NCBI GenBank assembly: GCA_035997045.1
Contig: DASYIY010000027.1
Coordinates: 1 to 32,204 of the forward strand
DNA from: VRUE01 sp035997045
GTDB lineage: Bacteria; Actinomycetota; Thermoleophilia; Solirubrobacterales; 70-9
Direction: 5' to 3'
DNA length: 32,204 nucleotides
In this document: positions 16,780 to 25,084 of the stretch, one piece after another
How the letters are laid out: each line of letters begins with the position of its first letter
How positions within the stretch are numbered: the first letter of the stretch is position 1
The notes under the pieces: model-generated
What the model was told of the DNA's origin: nothing
Database searches by the model: none
Seen by the model: the letters and a program-made list of their open reading frames with translations, nothing else
Made by a program: the position numbers and the translations under genes

Positions 16780-16785
16780 GATAAT
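16780..16785 (+). promoter_or_regulatory. possible -10 element for the patatin-like gene
   Basis: GATAAT eight bases before ATG 16794. A TTGCCG at 16754-16759 lies 20 bases upstream, a rather long spacing. The position suggests a leaderless transcript. A small dyad, CTCACT and AGTGAG (16768-16780), overlaps it and the dacB start. Confidence 0.4.
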
Positions 16786-16793
16786 GCATGTTT

Positions 16794-18041
16794 ATGGGCA
16801 AAGTTGTGGACATAGAGTCGCAACCGCGACGACGCCGCAACCGTAAACGCCCATCGAAGACCGCCCTCGTTCTCGGCGGCGGCGGCTTCACCGGCGGGGT
16901 CTATGAGATCGGCGCTCTGCGCGCCCTCGACCTGCTCGCGGTAAACAGCACCGTCAACAACTTCGACGTCTACGTCGGCACCAGCGCCGGTTCCTTCGTC
17001 GCCGCGATGCTCGCCAACGGCGTTACGCCCGACGAAATGATGCAGGTGATCAACCGCCGCATCCCCTCCGAGCTCGAGGACCTCGACCTCGGCAAGGTCT
17101 TGAGGCCGAACTATCTCGGATTCATCGAGAAGTCGGCGATGCTGCCCCTGCGCACGCTGGAGCTGGCCCGCAGCCTGGTCCGGATGGGGCGGTTCTCGGC
17201 AATGGACGTCGGCGTCGGCCTCGCCGAGGCCTTGCCGACCGGCTTCTACTCCGGCAGCGGGATCGCCGATTACGTCGCCGCGGCGCTCACCGAAGAGGAC
17301 CGGATCGACGACTTTCGCCTGCTCGACAAAGAGCTTTACCTGACCGCGACCGATCTCGACACCTGCGAGCGGATCGTTTTCGGCGAGGAGGGATGGAACG
17401 ACGTTCCCGTCTCCAAGGCGGTCCAGTGCTCTACCGCGTTGCCGATCGTCTACAAGCCGGTCGACCTCAAGGGCCGTCAGCTGGTCGACGGCGGCATCCG
17501 CTCGACCACCAACGTCGACATCGCGGTCGAAAAGGGCGCCAAATTCATCGTCGTCGTCAATCCGCTCGTCCCCTACGTCAACGACTTCGAGAAGACGATC
17601 CCGACCGTCTTCGGCACCCGCGTGCGCCGCGTCTCCGACATGGGTCTGCCGGCGATCGCCAACCAGACCTTCCGCCTGATCGCCCACGCTCGCTTGCACC
17701 AGGCGGTTGAGGTCTGGCAGGAGCGCTACCCCGGCGTCGACATCATCCTGGTCGAGCCCGAGCCCAACGACGAGCTGATGTTCGGCACGCCGATCATGGA
17801 CTACTCGCGGCGGCTGAAAATTGCCCGCCACGGCTTCGAATCGGTCACCGCGACCCTTGCCCAGGACTACGAGCGCTTTGAGGAGATCTCCGCCCGCCAC
17901 GGCCTCGAGATCTCCGAGCGTCGCGTGCGCCGGGTGGTCGAGCGGGCTGCCGAAGAGGAGCCCGAGCAGAACTCCACTTGGCGTCGCGTGCTTGAGCAAA
18001 CCACCGCGACGCTGCTGCGCCAGTCCGGCGAGGCGTCCTAG
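16794..18041 (+). CDS. patatin-like phospholipase
   Basis: 415 residues from ATG 16794; ATG 16788 would add two residues but lies very close to the GATAAT motif. No ribosome binding site is visible for either. After a basic N-terminus, the oxyanion block GGGGFTGGVYEIGAL, the nucleophile elbow GTSAG with Ser64, and the dyad aspartate in DGGI (Asp232) define the patatin Ser-Asp fold. Such enzymes release fatty acids from lipids. There is no signal peptide, so a cytosolic or membrane-surface role is likely. It faces the acyl-CoA synthetase gene, which could activate the released acids; that link is inference. Confidence 0.92.
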   Translation: MGKVVDIESQPRRRRNRKRPSKTALVLGGGGFTGGVYEIGALRALDLLAVNSTVNNFDVYVGTSAGSFVAAMLANGVTPDEMMQVINRRIPSELEDLDLGKVLRPNYLGFIEKSAMLPLRTLELARSLVRMGRFSAMDVGVGLAEALPTGFYSGSGIADYVAAALTEEDRIDDFRLLDKELYLTATDLDTCERIVFGEEGWNDVPVSKAVQCSTALPIVYKPVDLKGRQLVDGGIRSTTNVDIAVEKGAKFIVVVNPLVPYVNDFEKTIPTVFGTRVRRVSDMGLPAIANQTFRLIAHARLHQAVEVWQERYPGVDIILVEPEPNDELMFGTPIMDYSRRLKIARHGFESVTATLAQDYERFEEISARHGLEISERRVRRVVERAAEEEPEQNSTWRRVLEQTTATLLRQSGEAS

Positions 18042-18048
18042 TCTCACC

Positions 18049-19830
18049 TCAGCCTGTGTAGAGCTTCTCTATCTCCTGCTCGTGCTTGCTCGCGACAACG
18101 GCGCGCTTGACCTTCAGCGTCGGTGTTAGCTCGCCGGTTTCCTGGGAGAGGTCGCGGGGGAGGATCGCCACCTTCTTGACCTGCTCCACCCGGGCGAATT
18201 TCTGGTTTATCGTCTCCACGTGGGCTTCGATCGCCTTTTGCACCTCGGCATTGGTGGCGAGCTGCGCCGGGTCCTCCGGCAGCCCGTGCTCCTTGGCGTA
18301 GGCGACAGCGTCTTCGGGGTCGAGCGTCACGAGGGCGACCAGGTAGGGCTTGCGGTCGCCGACGACGACGCACTGTGAGACCAGCGGGTGCTGCTTGATT
18401 TCGTTCTCGAGGTTGGCGGGCGTGATGTTCTTGCCGCCGGCGGTGATGATGATGTCCTTCTTGCGGCCGGTGATCTTGATGAAGCCGTCGGCGTCGATCT
18501 CACCGATGTCGCCGGTATGTAGCCAGCCGTCGACGATCGTCTCGCGGGTCGCCTCCTCGTTCTTGTAGTAGCCCTGGAAGACGTTGGGGCCCTTGACCAG
18601 GATCTCGCCATCCTCGGCGATTTTCACCTCGCAGCCGGGGAACGGCTTGCCGATCGTGCCGACCTTGAAGTCCTCGGGCGAGGAGATAGTCGCCGCGGTC
18701 GAGGTCTCGGTCATTCCCCAGCCCTCGAGCACAAGGACCCCGGCGGCGTCGAAGAAGCGCAGGATCTCGGGGCTGATCGGGGCGGCGCCGGAGACGGCGA
18801 GCCGCAGGTTGCCGCCAAAGAGGCCGCGGATCTTCGAGAGCACCTGCTTGTCGGCAAACTCGTAGCTCTTGCGCAGGAGGAAGCTCGGTTTGCGCCCGGC
18901 GCGCTCGGCGGCGCGCATCTTCTTACCGGTCTCGATCGACCAGTTGAAGATTGCCTTTTTGAGCCCACCCTCCTTCTCCATGCCGCTGCTGGCGGCGGTG
19001 TAGATCTTCTCGAAGATTCTCGGGACCGAGGGGAAGTAGGTCGGCTTCAGTTCGGCCAGGTTGGGCAAGATCTTCTGCGGGTCGCCCTCCCAGTAGGCGA
19101 TGGTGGCGCCGAGGTCGAAGCTGCCGAACTGGATCAGCAGGGCGAAGGAGTGGGCGAGGGGGAGGTAGAGGTAGGTGAGGTCTTCGTTCTCGACCACGCT
19201 GGCCTCGTTGACCATGTCGAGCATCGAGCGGTAGTTGCCGTGGCTGATCACGCAGCCCTTGGGCGGGCCGGTGGTGCCGGAGGTGTAGATGAAGGTGCAG
19301 ATGTCGGTTGAGGTGACGGACTTCCAACGCGCCTCCCACTCGGCCGCGTCGCGGGAGGCGCCGCGCGCAGCGAGATCCTCCAGTGAGATCGCGTCCTCGC
19401 TGGAGCCGGTCATTCGCACCACCTGCTCGAGCAGCGGCAGCTGGTCGCGGACGGCGCGGATCTTCTCCATCTGCTCGTCGTCCTCGACCACGACGACCTT
19501 GGCGTCGGAGTTCTCCAGCACGTACTGGCACTCCTCGGGCGAGTTGGTCTGGTAGATCGGCACGACCACGGCACCGGCCGAGAGCGCTGCGAAGTCGAAG
19601 TAGGTCCACTCGGCGCGAGTGTTGGCGAGGATCGAGACCTTGTCGCCCTTGGCGACGCCGAGGTCGATCAGGCCGAGGGAGAGCGAGCGCACGGTCTCCA
19701 GCACCTGGTCGAAGCTGCGGTCGACCCACTCGGCGCCCTGCTTGAAGCGCACCGCCGGGGCGCTGCCGTAGAGCGCGGCCGAGAGCGGCAATAGGTCCGC
19801 CAGTGTGGCCGATTTGGTTCCCCGCTCCAT
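18049..19830 (-). CDS. long-chain fatty acid--CoA ligase (AMP-binding)
   Basis: 593 residues. It activates fatty acids to acyl-CoA through an acyl-AMP intermediate. The ATP-binding loop YTSGTTGPPKG is at 182-192, the A5-type GWGMTET block near residue 370, and the C-terminal GWLHTGDIGEIDADGFIKITGRKKD with the catalytic lysine region AGGKNITP. Length and order match FadD15-type long-chain synthetases. It converges with the patatin-like gene, leaving seven bases between the stops. The small HTH-like gene lies 24 bases upstream on the same strand; no ribosome binding site is visible at its ATG. Confidence 0.93.
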   Translation of the reverse strand: MERGTKSATLADLLPLSAALYGSAPAVRFKQGAEWVDRSFDQVLETVRSLSLGLIDLGVAKGDKVSILANTRAEWTYFDFAALSAGAVVVPIYQTNSPEECQYVLENSDAKVVVVEDDEQMEKIRAVRDQLPLLEQVVRMTGSSEDAISLEDLAARGASRDAAEWEARWKSVTSTDICTFIYTSGTTGPPKGCVISHGNYRSMLDMVNEASVVENEDLTYLYLPLAHSFALLIQFGSFDLGATIAYWEGDPQKILPNLAELKPTYFPSVPRIFEKIYTAASSGMEKEGGLKKAIFNWSIETGKKMRAAERAGRKPSFLLRKSYEFADKQVLSKIRGLFGGNLRLAVSGAAPISPEILRFFDAAGVLVLEGWGMTETSTAATISSPEDFKVGTIGKPFPGCEVKIAEDGEILVKGPNVFQGYYKNEEATRETIVDGWLHTGDIGEIDADGFIKITGRKKDIIITAGGKNITPANLENEIKQHPLVSQCVVVGDRKPYLVALVTLDPEDAVAYAKEHGLPEDPAQLATNAEVQKAIEAHVETINQKFARVEQVKKVAILPRDLSQETGELTPTLKVKRAVVASKHEQEIEKLYTG

Positions 19831-19854
19831 GCGGGGAAGGAGTCTAGTTAAGAG

Positions 19855-20040
19855 CTAGCTGGGGCGAGCCTGGTGGGGCTGGCCCTGGCTGGGCATGCTG
19901 CGCAGCGAGGTCTGGAAAAGGGACTTGTCGATGCGGCCGTGGAAGATCGGGACGCCGAGCTGCACGCACTTGCCGATCACCTCCTGCCGTTTCATGTGAA
20001 GTTCTTCGGCAAGCTCGGACGGGGTGAGGTGATTGGCCAC
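19855..20040 (-). CDS. small HTH-like protein of unknown function
   Basis: 61 residues from GTG 20040, chosen because GGGAGG lies about six bases upstream. Residues 5-45 (LTPSELAEELHMKRQEVIGKC and VPIFHGRIDKSLF) look like a small helix-turn-helix of the excisionase or IF-2 N-terminal type, with a DNA- or RNA-binding role likely. The tail is Gln/Pro/Ser rich. The longer in-frame extension to 20169 would run through the promoter below and is rejected. It precedes the acyl-CoA ligase gene and may form an operon with it. I do not recognise a named family. Confidence 0.7.
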   Translation of the reverse strand: MANHLTPSELAEELHMKRQEVIGKCVQLGVPIFHGRIDKSLFQTSLRSMPSQGQPHQARPS

Positions 20041-20077
20041 GGCGGACCTCCCAGGTAGTTGAAATCGGGTAGGAAGA

Positions 20078-20105
20078 TATTTACCCCTGAAGCCGGACGT
20101 GTCAA
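20078..20105 (-). promoter_or_regulatory. promoter of the small HTH-like gene
   Basis: On the - strand a perfect TTGACA (20105-20100) is followed after 16 bases by TAAATA (20083-20078), about 38 bases before the GTG start. The same stretch also reads GGTTT (20108-20104), 17 bases, GGGTAA (20086-20081), which resembles a SigB/SigF-type promoter. The two readings overlap, so either or both sigma factors may use it. Confidence 0.55.
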
Positions 20106-20149
20106 ACCGATCGGGCGGGTCTGCGGGAATGCCCGGACCGGCGAGTCGC

Positions 20150-20155
20150 GATAAT
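20150..20155 (+). promoter_or_regulatory. possible -10 element for the DsbA-like gene
   Basis: GATAAT ends six bases before ATG 20162. No clear -35 is seen. The spacing fits a leaderless transcript and supports the ATG 20162 start over GTG 20099. Confidence 0.4.
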
Positions 20156-20161
20156 GCCGCG

Positions 20162-20911
20162 ATGCCCACCGTCGCTCCGGATCAAGGCGCCGAGCCGGTT
20201 GCCGTGCCGATCCCGCGGAAGGGGCGGATCTGGGTCGTTCTCGGCCTCGCTCTCGCTCTCGCGGCGCTCGGCTACGCGATTGTCAACATCGCGACCCAGA
20301 AGGCCGGCCGCGACGTCGTCCGCCTCGCCGGCATCGCCGAAGCGCAGGAAATATTCGGCGGCGTGCCGCAGGAAGGCGACCGCCTCGGCTCCTCCGACGC
20401 GCCGGTCTCGATCCAGATCTTCAACGACCTGCAGTGCTCCAGCTGCCGCGAAGACTTCCTCAGCACGATCCCCGGCCTGGTCAACGCCTATGTGCGGCCG
20501 GGCGACGTGCAACTGCTCTATCGCCACTACTCGGTCAGCGAAAGCCCCCAGGAGCTCGGCTTCTACGGTGCCGAAGCGGCGGCGGCGCAGGGCTACGGCT
20601 GGCAGTACACCTACCTCTTCTTCCGCAACCAGAGCGAGGCGAAACGCTTCGGGATCGACCAGGACTACCTCGACTCGGTGGCGGGGGGGATCGAGGAACT
20701 GAACGAGCCCGAATGGCTGGAATACCTCGAAGATCATGGTGGCTCCGACGGCACGATCAGCAAGCAGCTCCAGAGTTACGACGAACTCGGCACCGAACTC
20801 GGCATCCGCACCCGCCAGGCGGCGATCGTCAATGGTCCGGGCGGCACCCGCACGCTCCAGGACGGTCCCAGCCTGGCCCAGATCGAAGCCGCGATCGAAG
20901 CCGTGCGGTAG
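20162..20911 (+). CDS. membrane-anchored DsbA-like thioredoxin-fold protein
   Basis: 249 residues from ATG 20162. A single membrane helix at about 21-43 anchors an extracytoplasmic domain. The active-site-like motif CSSC is at 92-95, after APVSIQIFNDLQ, the usual beta-strand before a DsbA redox site. The C-terminal part carries the insertion of helices and ends with an IEAAIEAVR helix as in DsbA-like DSBA_2/thioredoxin_4 proteins. It probably works in disulfide formation or reduction outside the membrane. The start at GTG 20099 would overlap the divergent promoter and lacks a site. The tRNA-Pro gene follows 33 bases later. Confidence 0.85.
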   Translation: MPTVAPDQGAEPVAVPIPRKGRIWVVLGLALALAALGYAIVNIATQKAGRDVVRLAGIAEAQEIFGGVPQEGDRLGSSDAPVSIQIFNDLQCSSCREDFLSTIPGLVNAYVRPGDVQLLYRHYSVSESPQELGFYGAEAAAAQGYGWQYTYLFFRNQSEAKRFGIDQDYLDSVAGGIEELNEPEWLEYLEDHGGSDGTISKQLQSYDELGTELGIRTRQAAIVNGPGGTRTLQDGPSLAQIEAAIEAVR

Positions 20912-20928
20912 TTCTCGCGCCGGTCTGG

Positions 20929-20934
20929 GATAAT
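20929..20934 (+). promoter_or_regulatory. possible -10 element for tRNA-Pro
   Basis: GATAAT 10 bases before the first base of the tRNA gene, directly after the DsbA-like stop. The -35 region is not clear. Confidence 0.4.
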
Positions 20935-20944
20935 CGCTGCCTCT

Positions 20945-21018
20945 CGGGGCGTGGCGCAGCCTGGTAGCGCGCACCGTTCGGGTCGGTGAGGTCCCCGGTT
21001 CAAATCCGGGCGCCCCGA
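20945..21018 (+). tRNA. tRNA-Pro (anticodon CGG)
   Basis: Full cloverleaf by hand: acceptor CGGGGCG (20945-20951) with CGCCCCG (21011-21017), D arm GCGC/GCGC, anticodon stem CACCG/CGGTG around loop TTCGGGT with anticodon CGG at 20979-20981, variable loop AGGTC, T arm CCCGG/CCGGG with TTCAAAT, discriminator A 21018. CCA is not encoded. It reads CCG proline codons. I saw no integrase gene or flanking repeat that would mark it as an integration site. Confidence 0.95.
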
Positions 21019-21081
21019 TGAGGTGCTCCTTACTTGGGCAGCCGCGACTTTCGCCCGTGTGGAGGGTCATTGTGGGGACGC

Positions 21082-22197
21082 ATGCGCAGACTCCTTCTCA
21101 TTCCCCTTACCGTGGCGTTGCTGATGCTGGCGCCGGCGACGGCCGGATCGTCGCTGGTCGTCGGGGCGCCGCCGGAATTCATCGGCATCTCGCCGCAGGG
21201 GGAAACCAACAGCGAGGACTACGAACTGATGGAACTGGCGGGGATCACGAGCGTGCGCTTGCCGATGAACTGGGCAGCTATCCAGCCTGAAGCCGGCGAT
21301 CGCTTCGAACCGAAATGGGAATGGTTCGACAAGCAGGTGGCGCTGGCCGCCGAATGCGGAATCGCCGCCTTCCCCTTTCTCTGGGGCAGGCCGGAATGGG
21401 TCTTGCCGCGCCATGGCGGCGAGCCGGTGGCAAACGCCTGGCAGCGTCGAGCGTGGGTCCGCTTCCTTCATGACGCCGTCTACCGCTACGGCCCGCGGGG
21501 CAGCTTCTGGCGCGAAAACCCTGACCTGCCGCGGCTGCCGATTCGGCAGTGGGAAATTTGGAACGAGGAGAACATCGTCACTTTTTCCCCCGAACCGGAC
21601 CCAACCCGCTTTGGCCGGCTGATCGAAATCTCGGGCCGCCTCCTGCATCGGGCCGACCCCGGCTCGACCGTGATTCTCGGCGGGCTCTTCGGCCGGCCGC
21701 TGCAGACCCCGCCCAACATCCAGCCGGGCGTCTTCCTCTCGCAGCTGTACCGGACGCCCGGAATCAAGCGCTACTTCGACGGCGTGGCGCTGCATCCGTA
21801 CGTGGCCGATGCGAAGGCACTGCAGGGCGAGATCGAAAACCTGCGGCGGGTGATGAGCGTCCACGGCGATCGCGCGACACCGCTCTACGTAACCGAGATG
21901 GGATGGGGCTCGGCCAGCTTCGAGTCGCGCTGGGAGCGTGGCCCGCATGGGCAGGCCCGCGAACTCGATACGGCGTTCTCGTTGCTGACCGACAACCGGC
22001 TGCGCTGGAACATCGGCGGCGTCTGGTGGTTTTCCTGGGCCGACCTGGCAGGCTCCTGCCAGTTCTGCGATTCGGCTGGACTGCTCACCGGCGACCGGGA
22101 AGCGAAGCCGTCCTGGTACCGCTTCAACGCCTGGACCGGCGGCGATGCGGACACGGTGCCCCGCGCGTCTGCACGGGCGCTGCGGATCTCGCCCTAG
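21082..22197 (+). CDS. secreted glycoside hydrolase, clan GH-A-like
   Basis: 371 residues from ATG 21082, which gives a signal peptide (about 1-22, MRRLLLIPLTVALLMLAPATA); in-frame TTG 21070 and 21034 are weaker choices. The WEIWNEEN motif holds the likely acid/base Glu162, and YVTEMGWGS holds the likely nucleophile Glu272, the spacing expected for a TIM-barrel retaining enzyme of clan GH-A (GH5/GH39-like). The substrate cannot be told. It lies directly after tRNA-Pro and is followed by the SpoIIE-type phosphatase gene. Confidence 0.85.
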   Translation: MRRLLLIPLTVALLMLAPATAGSSLVVGAPPEFIGISPQGETNSEDYELMELAGITSVRLPMNWAAIQPEAGDRFEPKWEWFDKQVALAAECGIAAFPFLWGRPEWVLPRHGGEPVANAWQRRAWVRFLHDAVYRYGPRGSFWRENPDLPRLPIRQWEIWNEENIVTFSPEPDPTRFGRLIEISGRLLHRADPGSTVILGGLFGRPLQTPPNIQPGVFLSQLYRTPGIKRYFDGVALHPYVADAKALQGEIENLRRVMSVHGDRATPLYVTEMGWGSASFESRWERGPHGQARELDTAFSLLTDNRLRWNIGGVWWFSWADLAGSCQFCDSAGLLTGDREAKPSWYRFNAWTGGDADTVPRASARALRISP

Positions 22198-22295
22198 CGG
22201 GGTGGGAGCGGCTGCGGCAGTCGGCGAACCTGGCCCGAGCACTATAGGTATGGACTTGCCGACCGGCGGCGGCTACTGTCCGGGCCGGGAGGCAT

Positions 22296-24098
22296 GTGGA
22301 CCTGATCGTTATATCTGTGATGGCGGTTGCGCTTGCCGCGCTTTGTGGCTGGCTCGCCGTGTTGTTGGTCCGGGAGCGGACGGCGCAGCATCGCTTCGAG
22401 ATCCTCGGTGAGGTCGCGAGGGCGACCGAGGACGCCGGATCGCTGGAGGAGACCCTGGCGGCGATCTGCGACGTCCTCGTCCCTGAGATTGCCGACTTCT
22501 GCGCGATCGACGTGATCGAAGGCGACCGCCCCCGGCGGGTCGCCGTGCGGGTCGCGCCGGGTGCCGATGCCCAGGTCGAGCGCGGGCTGCTGGAACGCGA
22601 GCCTTCGCTGCCGGACCGAATGGTCGACGGCGACGACGGCGACTCCCTCAACCCTCGCTTCATCGAGCGGATGTCGGAGGAGCAGCTGCGCGCGCTTGCT
22701 CACGACGACGGTCCCGACCTCGAGTTCCTGCGCGGCATGGGCGTCCGCTCGGCGATCACCCTCGCGCTGCAGGCAAGGGGCCAGGTGACCGGGGCGCTGA
22801 CCCTCGGCGTCGCCTGGTCGGGGCGCCGCTACCGGCGCAGCGACGCAAATTTCGCCTGGATCCTCTCCGGTCGCGTCGCCCTTGCCCTCGACAACGGCGG
22901 TCTCTTCGCCGACCTCGAGCGGGCCGAGCAGGAACGCGCCGAGATCGCCGAGACGCTGCAGCACGGTCTCTTGCCGCCGCCCATGCCGCACCTTCCCGGC
23001 TGGTCCCTCGCCGCGATGTATCGGCCCGCTGGGGCCGAGAACGAGGTCGGCGGCGACTTCTACGACACCTTTCGCGTCCTCGGCGGCTGGATGCTGGTGA
23101 TCGGCGACGTCACCGGGCGCGGCGCTGAGGCCGCCTCGATCACCGCCCTAGCCCGCTACACGCTGCGCACCGCGGCGGTGCTGACCAACGATCCCGAGGT
23201 CGCTCTCGCAACCCTCAACCGCGCTCTGCTTGCCCGAGGCGGCACGGCGCTCTGCAGCGTTGTGGCTCTGGCCTTGAGCGAAGATCCGGAGCAGCCGGTG
23301 CGGTTCGCCGTGGCCGGCCACCCGCCGCCTCTCCTAGTCGACGGCGAGTCGGTAACCGAGGTGGCCGGGTCCGATCCGGTGCTCGGGGCCTTCGCCGATG
23401 TCGAGTGGAAGATCGAGCAGACCTCGTTCGATCCAGGCCAGCAGATCGTGCTGGTCACCGACGGGATCATCGAGGCAGCGGGACCACGGGGGCGCTTCGG
23501 TGAGGACCGGCTGCGGGCCGAGCTCGCGGGGGCCGGAAATCCGGCGCTTGCGGTGCAGCGGCTCGAGGCGGCGCTGCACGGCTTCACCGCCGGCGCACTG
23601 GATGACGATGTGGCGATCCTGGCGCTCACTCGCTCCGACGACGATCGTCCCTCCACAGCGGATCTGCCCTCGCACAACTCTCCCGGCAGAGCGGTGGACG
23701 ACGCCTATGAGGCGCTGGTCGGGCGCCTCTTTCACGCCTTCAACCAGCGCGATGCGGTGTCGATCGTCTCGCTCTGCGCGCCGGAGATGGAGTTCTTCAC
23801 CGTCACCGGGGGCGAGGCCGGGCACGACGCCCCGTACCGCGGGCCCGACGGCTTGCGCGAGTACCTCGTCGACGTCGAACGCGTCTGGGAAGCACTGCTG
23901 ATCACCCTGGGCACGGTCGCGCGGCAGGGGAATCGCCTGCTCGCCTTTGGCCGCGTTTACGTGCGCAGTCGCGAGCTGGGCATACGCGACATGCCCGTCG
24001 CCTGGATCTGGAACGTCGAAGACGGCCTCTTCGTCCGTGGTGAGGTCTTTGTCGATCCGGCCGAGGCGGTCTTGCGCTTCGATAGCGCGATCGCCTGA
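22296..24098 (+). CDS. GAF-SpoIIE (PP2C) phosphatase with C-terminal SnoaL-like domain
   Basis: 600 residues from GTG 22296, with GGGAGG just before it. Layout: one membrane helix (4-25), GAF-like sensor domain (about 45-205), short coiled linker, PPM/SpoIIE phosphatase (about 235-446), then a SnoaL/NTF2-like domain (about 468-593). Metal-binding aspartates of the phosphatase are visible at D254 (GGDFYD), D271 (GDVTGRG), D389 (VTDGI) and D437 (LDDDVA). Enzymes of this type dephosphorylate STAS anti-anti-sigma factors and so release a SigB-type sigma factor. The anti-sigma and sigma genes lie 2-5 kb downstream, which makes it a likely input for them. The fused SnoaL-like domain is unusual and may bind a small ligand. 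A TATAGG at 22243 is a weak -10 candidate. Confidence 0.9.
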   Translation: MDLIVISVMAVALAALCGWLAVLLVRERTAQHRFEILGEVARATEDAGSLEETLAAICDVLVPEIADFCAIDVIEGDRPRRVAVRVAPGADAQVERGLLEREPSLPDRMVDGDDGDSLNPRFIERMSEEQLRALAHDDGPDLEFLRGMGVRSAITLALQARGQVTGALTLGVAWSGRRYRRSDANFAWILSGRVALALDNGGLFADLERAEQERAEIAETLQHGLLPPPMPHLPGWSLAAMYRPAGAENEVGGDFYDTFRVLGGWMLVIGDVTGRGAEAASITALARYTLRTAAVLTNDPEVALATLNRALLARGGTALCSVVALALSEDPEQPVRFAVAGHPPPLLVDGESVTEVAGSDPVLGAFADVEWKIEQTSFDPGQQIVLVTDGIIEAAGPRGRFGEDRLRAELAGAGNPALAVQRLEAALHGFTAGALDDDVAILALTRSDDDRPSTADLPSHNSPGRAVDDAYEALVGRLFHAFNQRDAVSIVSLCAPEMEFFTVTGGEAGHDAPYRGPDGLREYLVDVERVWEALLITLGTVARQGNRLLAFGRVYVRSRELGIRDMPVAWIWNVEDGLFVRGEVFVDPAEAVLRFDSAIA

Positions 24099-24116
24099 GC
24101 GGCAGGTCGTTTCAGC

Positions 24117-25046
24117 TCAGACCAAGTGCTCGGCTGTCGCCGCCGCGGGAGTGTGGCGCAGGGCGTTGAGCACTTCCTCGGCAAGCTGCGAGCCGTCGTC
24201 CGGCCGCAACGGGGTGGCGCTGATCCGCAGGATGACGCCGTCCTCGTCGACTTCCTCCAGCGCCACGTCCGGCGCGTTGCGGGTTGGGATGCGGATTGAG
24301 CTGAGCAGTTGCTCCTCGACCCGCCGCGGACTGGCCTCGGCCGAGAAACGGGCTCTTACGTTGACTTTCGGGGGCTCGCGCAGGGGGACGACGACCAGGC
24401 TGATCAGAACGCTGTTAGGCACCTGCAGGCGGTCGGCGCCCTGGACGAGGGTCGCGTAGAAGAGCCCGAGAGAACTGACCGTCCCCTCGATCGAGCCGGC
24501 GAGGGCGCCGCCTACGAGGCGCACCCGTTCGCCCACCCGGAAGGGGCGGGTGCTTTGCAGGACGATGCCGGCGAAGAGGCTACCCAGCGTCTGCTGCGCG
24601 GCGAGTCCTAGAACGATCGCCGTGAAGGCGCCGCCGACCGCGAGCGTGGCGGCCGTGACTCCGGCGATCCGCAGCGCCAGGATCACCACCGCTGCCATCG
24701 CGAAGAGCCGGATCAGGAAGCCCGCGGTTCCAGCGGTTGCCGGGTCGACGCGGCGGAAGAGGCGTGGCGATATCCAGCGCACCAGCCAGTGGCTGCCGGC
24801 CGAGCCGACGATGATCAAGATCATGACGGTGGCCGCCCGTACCCACGGTCCGTAGCCGGGCAGCAGTTCGTGACGCCGGTAATAGACGACGAGAACGGCT
24901 GCGATCACGGTCAGGGCGACGAGCAAGCCACCGAGCGCCCGCCCGGGCGACTGTGCCTCCAGCTCATGTCCCAGCCCCACCTCCTGCCAGGAGTGGCTAC
25001 GGGTCTCGAACAGCTCGCGGGGCAATCTCCGGCGTGGTGCTGGCAT
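24117..25046 (-). CDS. mechanosensitive ion channel, MscS family
   Basis: 309 residues. Three membrane helices are visible (about 37-55, 70-88, 110-130), then the pore-lining helix rich in Ala and Gly (TLAVGGAFTAIVLGLAAQQTLGSLFAGI, about 134-161) and the beta-domain with RPFRVGERVRL and GTVSSLGLFYATL. The channel releases solutes under hypo-osmotic shock. It converges on the phosphatase gene (18 bases between stops). GGGTAT ends nine bases before its ATG, so it is probably transcribed leaderless by the local SigB-type factor. Confidence 0.92.
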   Translation of the reverse strand: MPAPRRRLPRELFETRSHSWQEVGLGHELEAQSPGRALGGLLVALTVIAAVLVVYYRRHELLPGYGPWVRAATVMILIIVGSAGSHWLVRWISPRLFRRVDPATAGTAGFLIRLFAMAAVVILALRIAGVTAATLAVGGAFTAIVLGLAAQQTLGSLFAGIVLQSTRPFRVGERVRLVGGALAGSIEGTVSSLGLFYATLVQGADRLQVPNSVLISLVVVPLREPPKVNVRARFSAEASPRRVEEQLLSSIRIPTRNAPDVALEEVDEDGVILRISATPLRPDDGSQLAEEVLNALRHTPAAATAEHLV

Positions 25047-25055
25047 GGCTTGTCA

Positions 25056-25079
25056 ATACCCGCTGGAGCTATGCCTAAG
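25056..25079 (-). promoter_or_regulatory. SigB/SigF-like promoter of the mscS gene
   Basis: On the - strand GCTT (25080-25077), 15 bases, GGGTAT (25061-25056), nine bases before the mscS ATG. The -35 differs by one base from the GTTT of the two neighbouring sites, with identical spacing. Confidence 0.55.
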
Positions 25080-25084
25080 CGCGC

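Noticed and set aside
20945..21018. tRNA-Pro as an integration site of a mobile element
   Set aside because: No integrase, no repeat of the tRNA 3' end and no composition break was seen nearby.
21067..22242. A 391-codon - strand frame over the glycoside hydrolase gene
   Set aside because: It is the antisense shadow of a gene with clear catalytic motifs and shows no recognisable domain.
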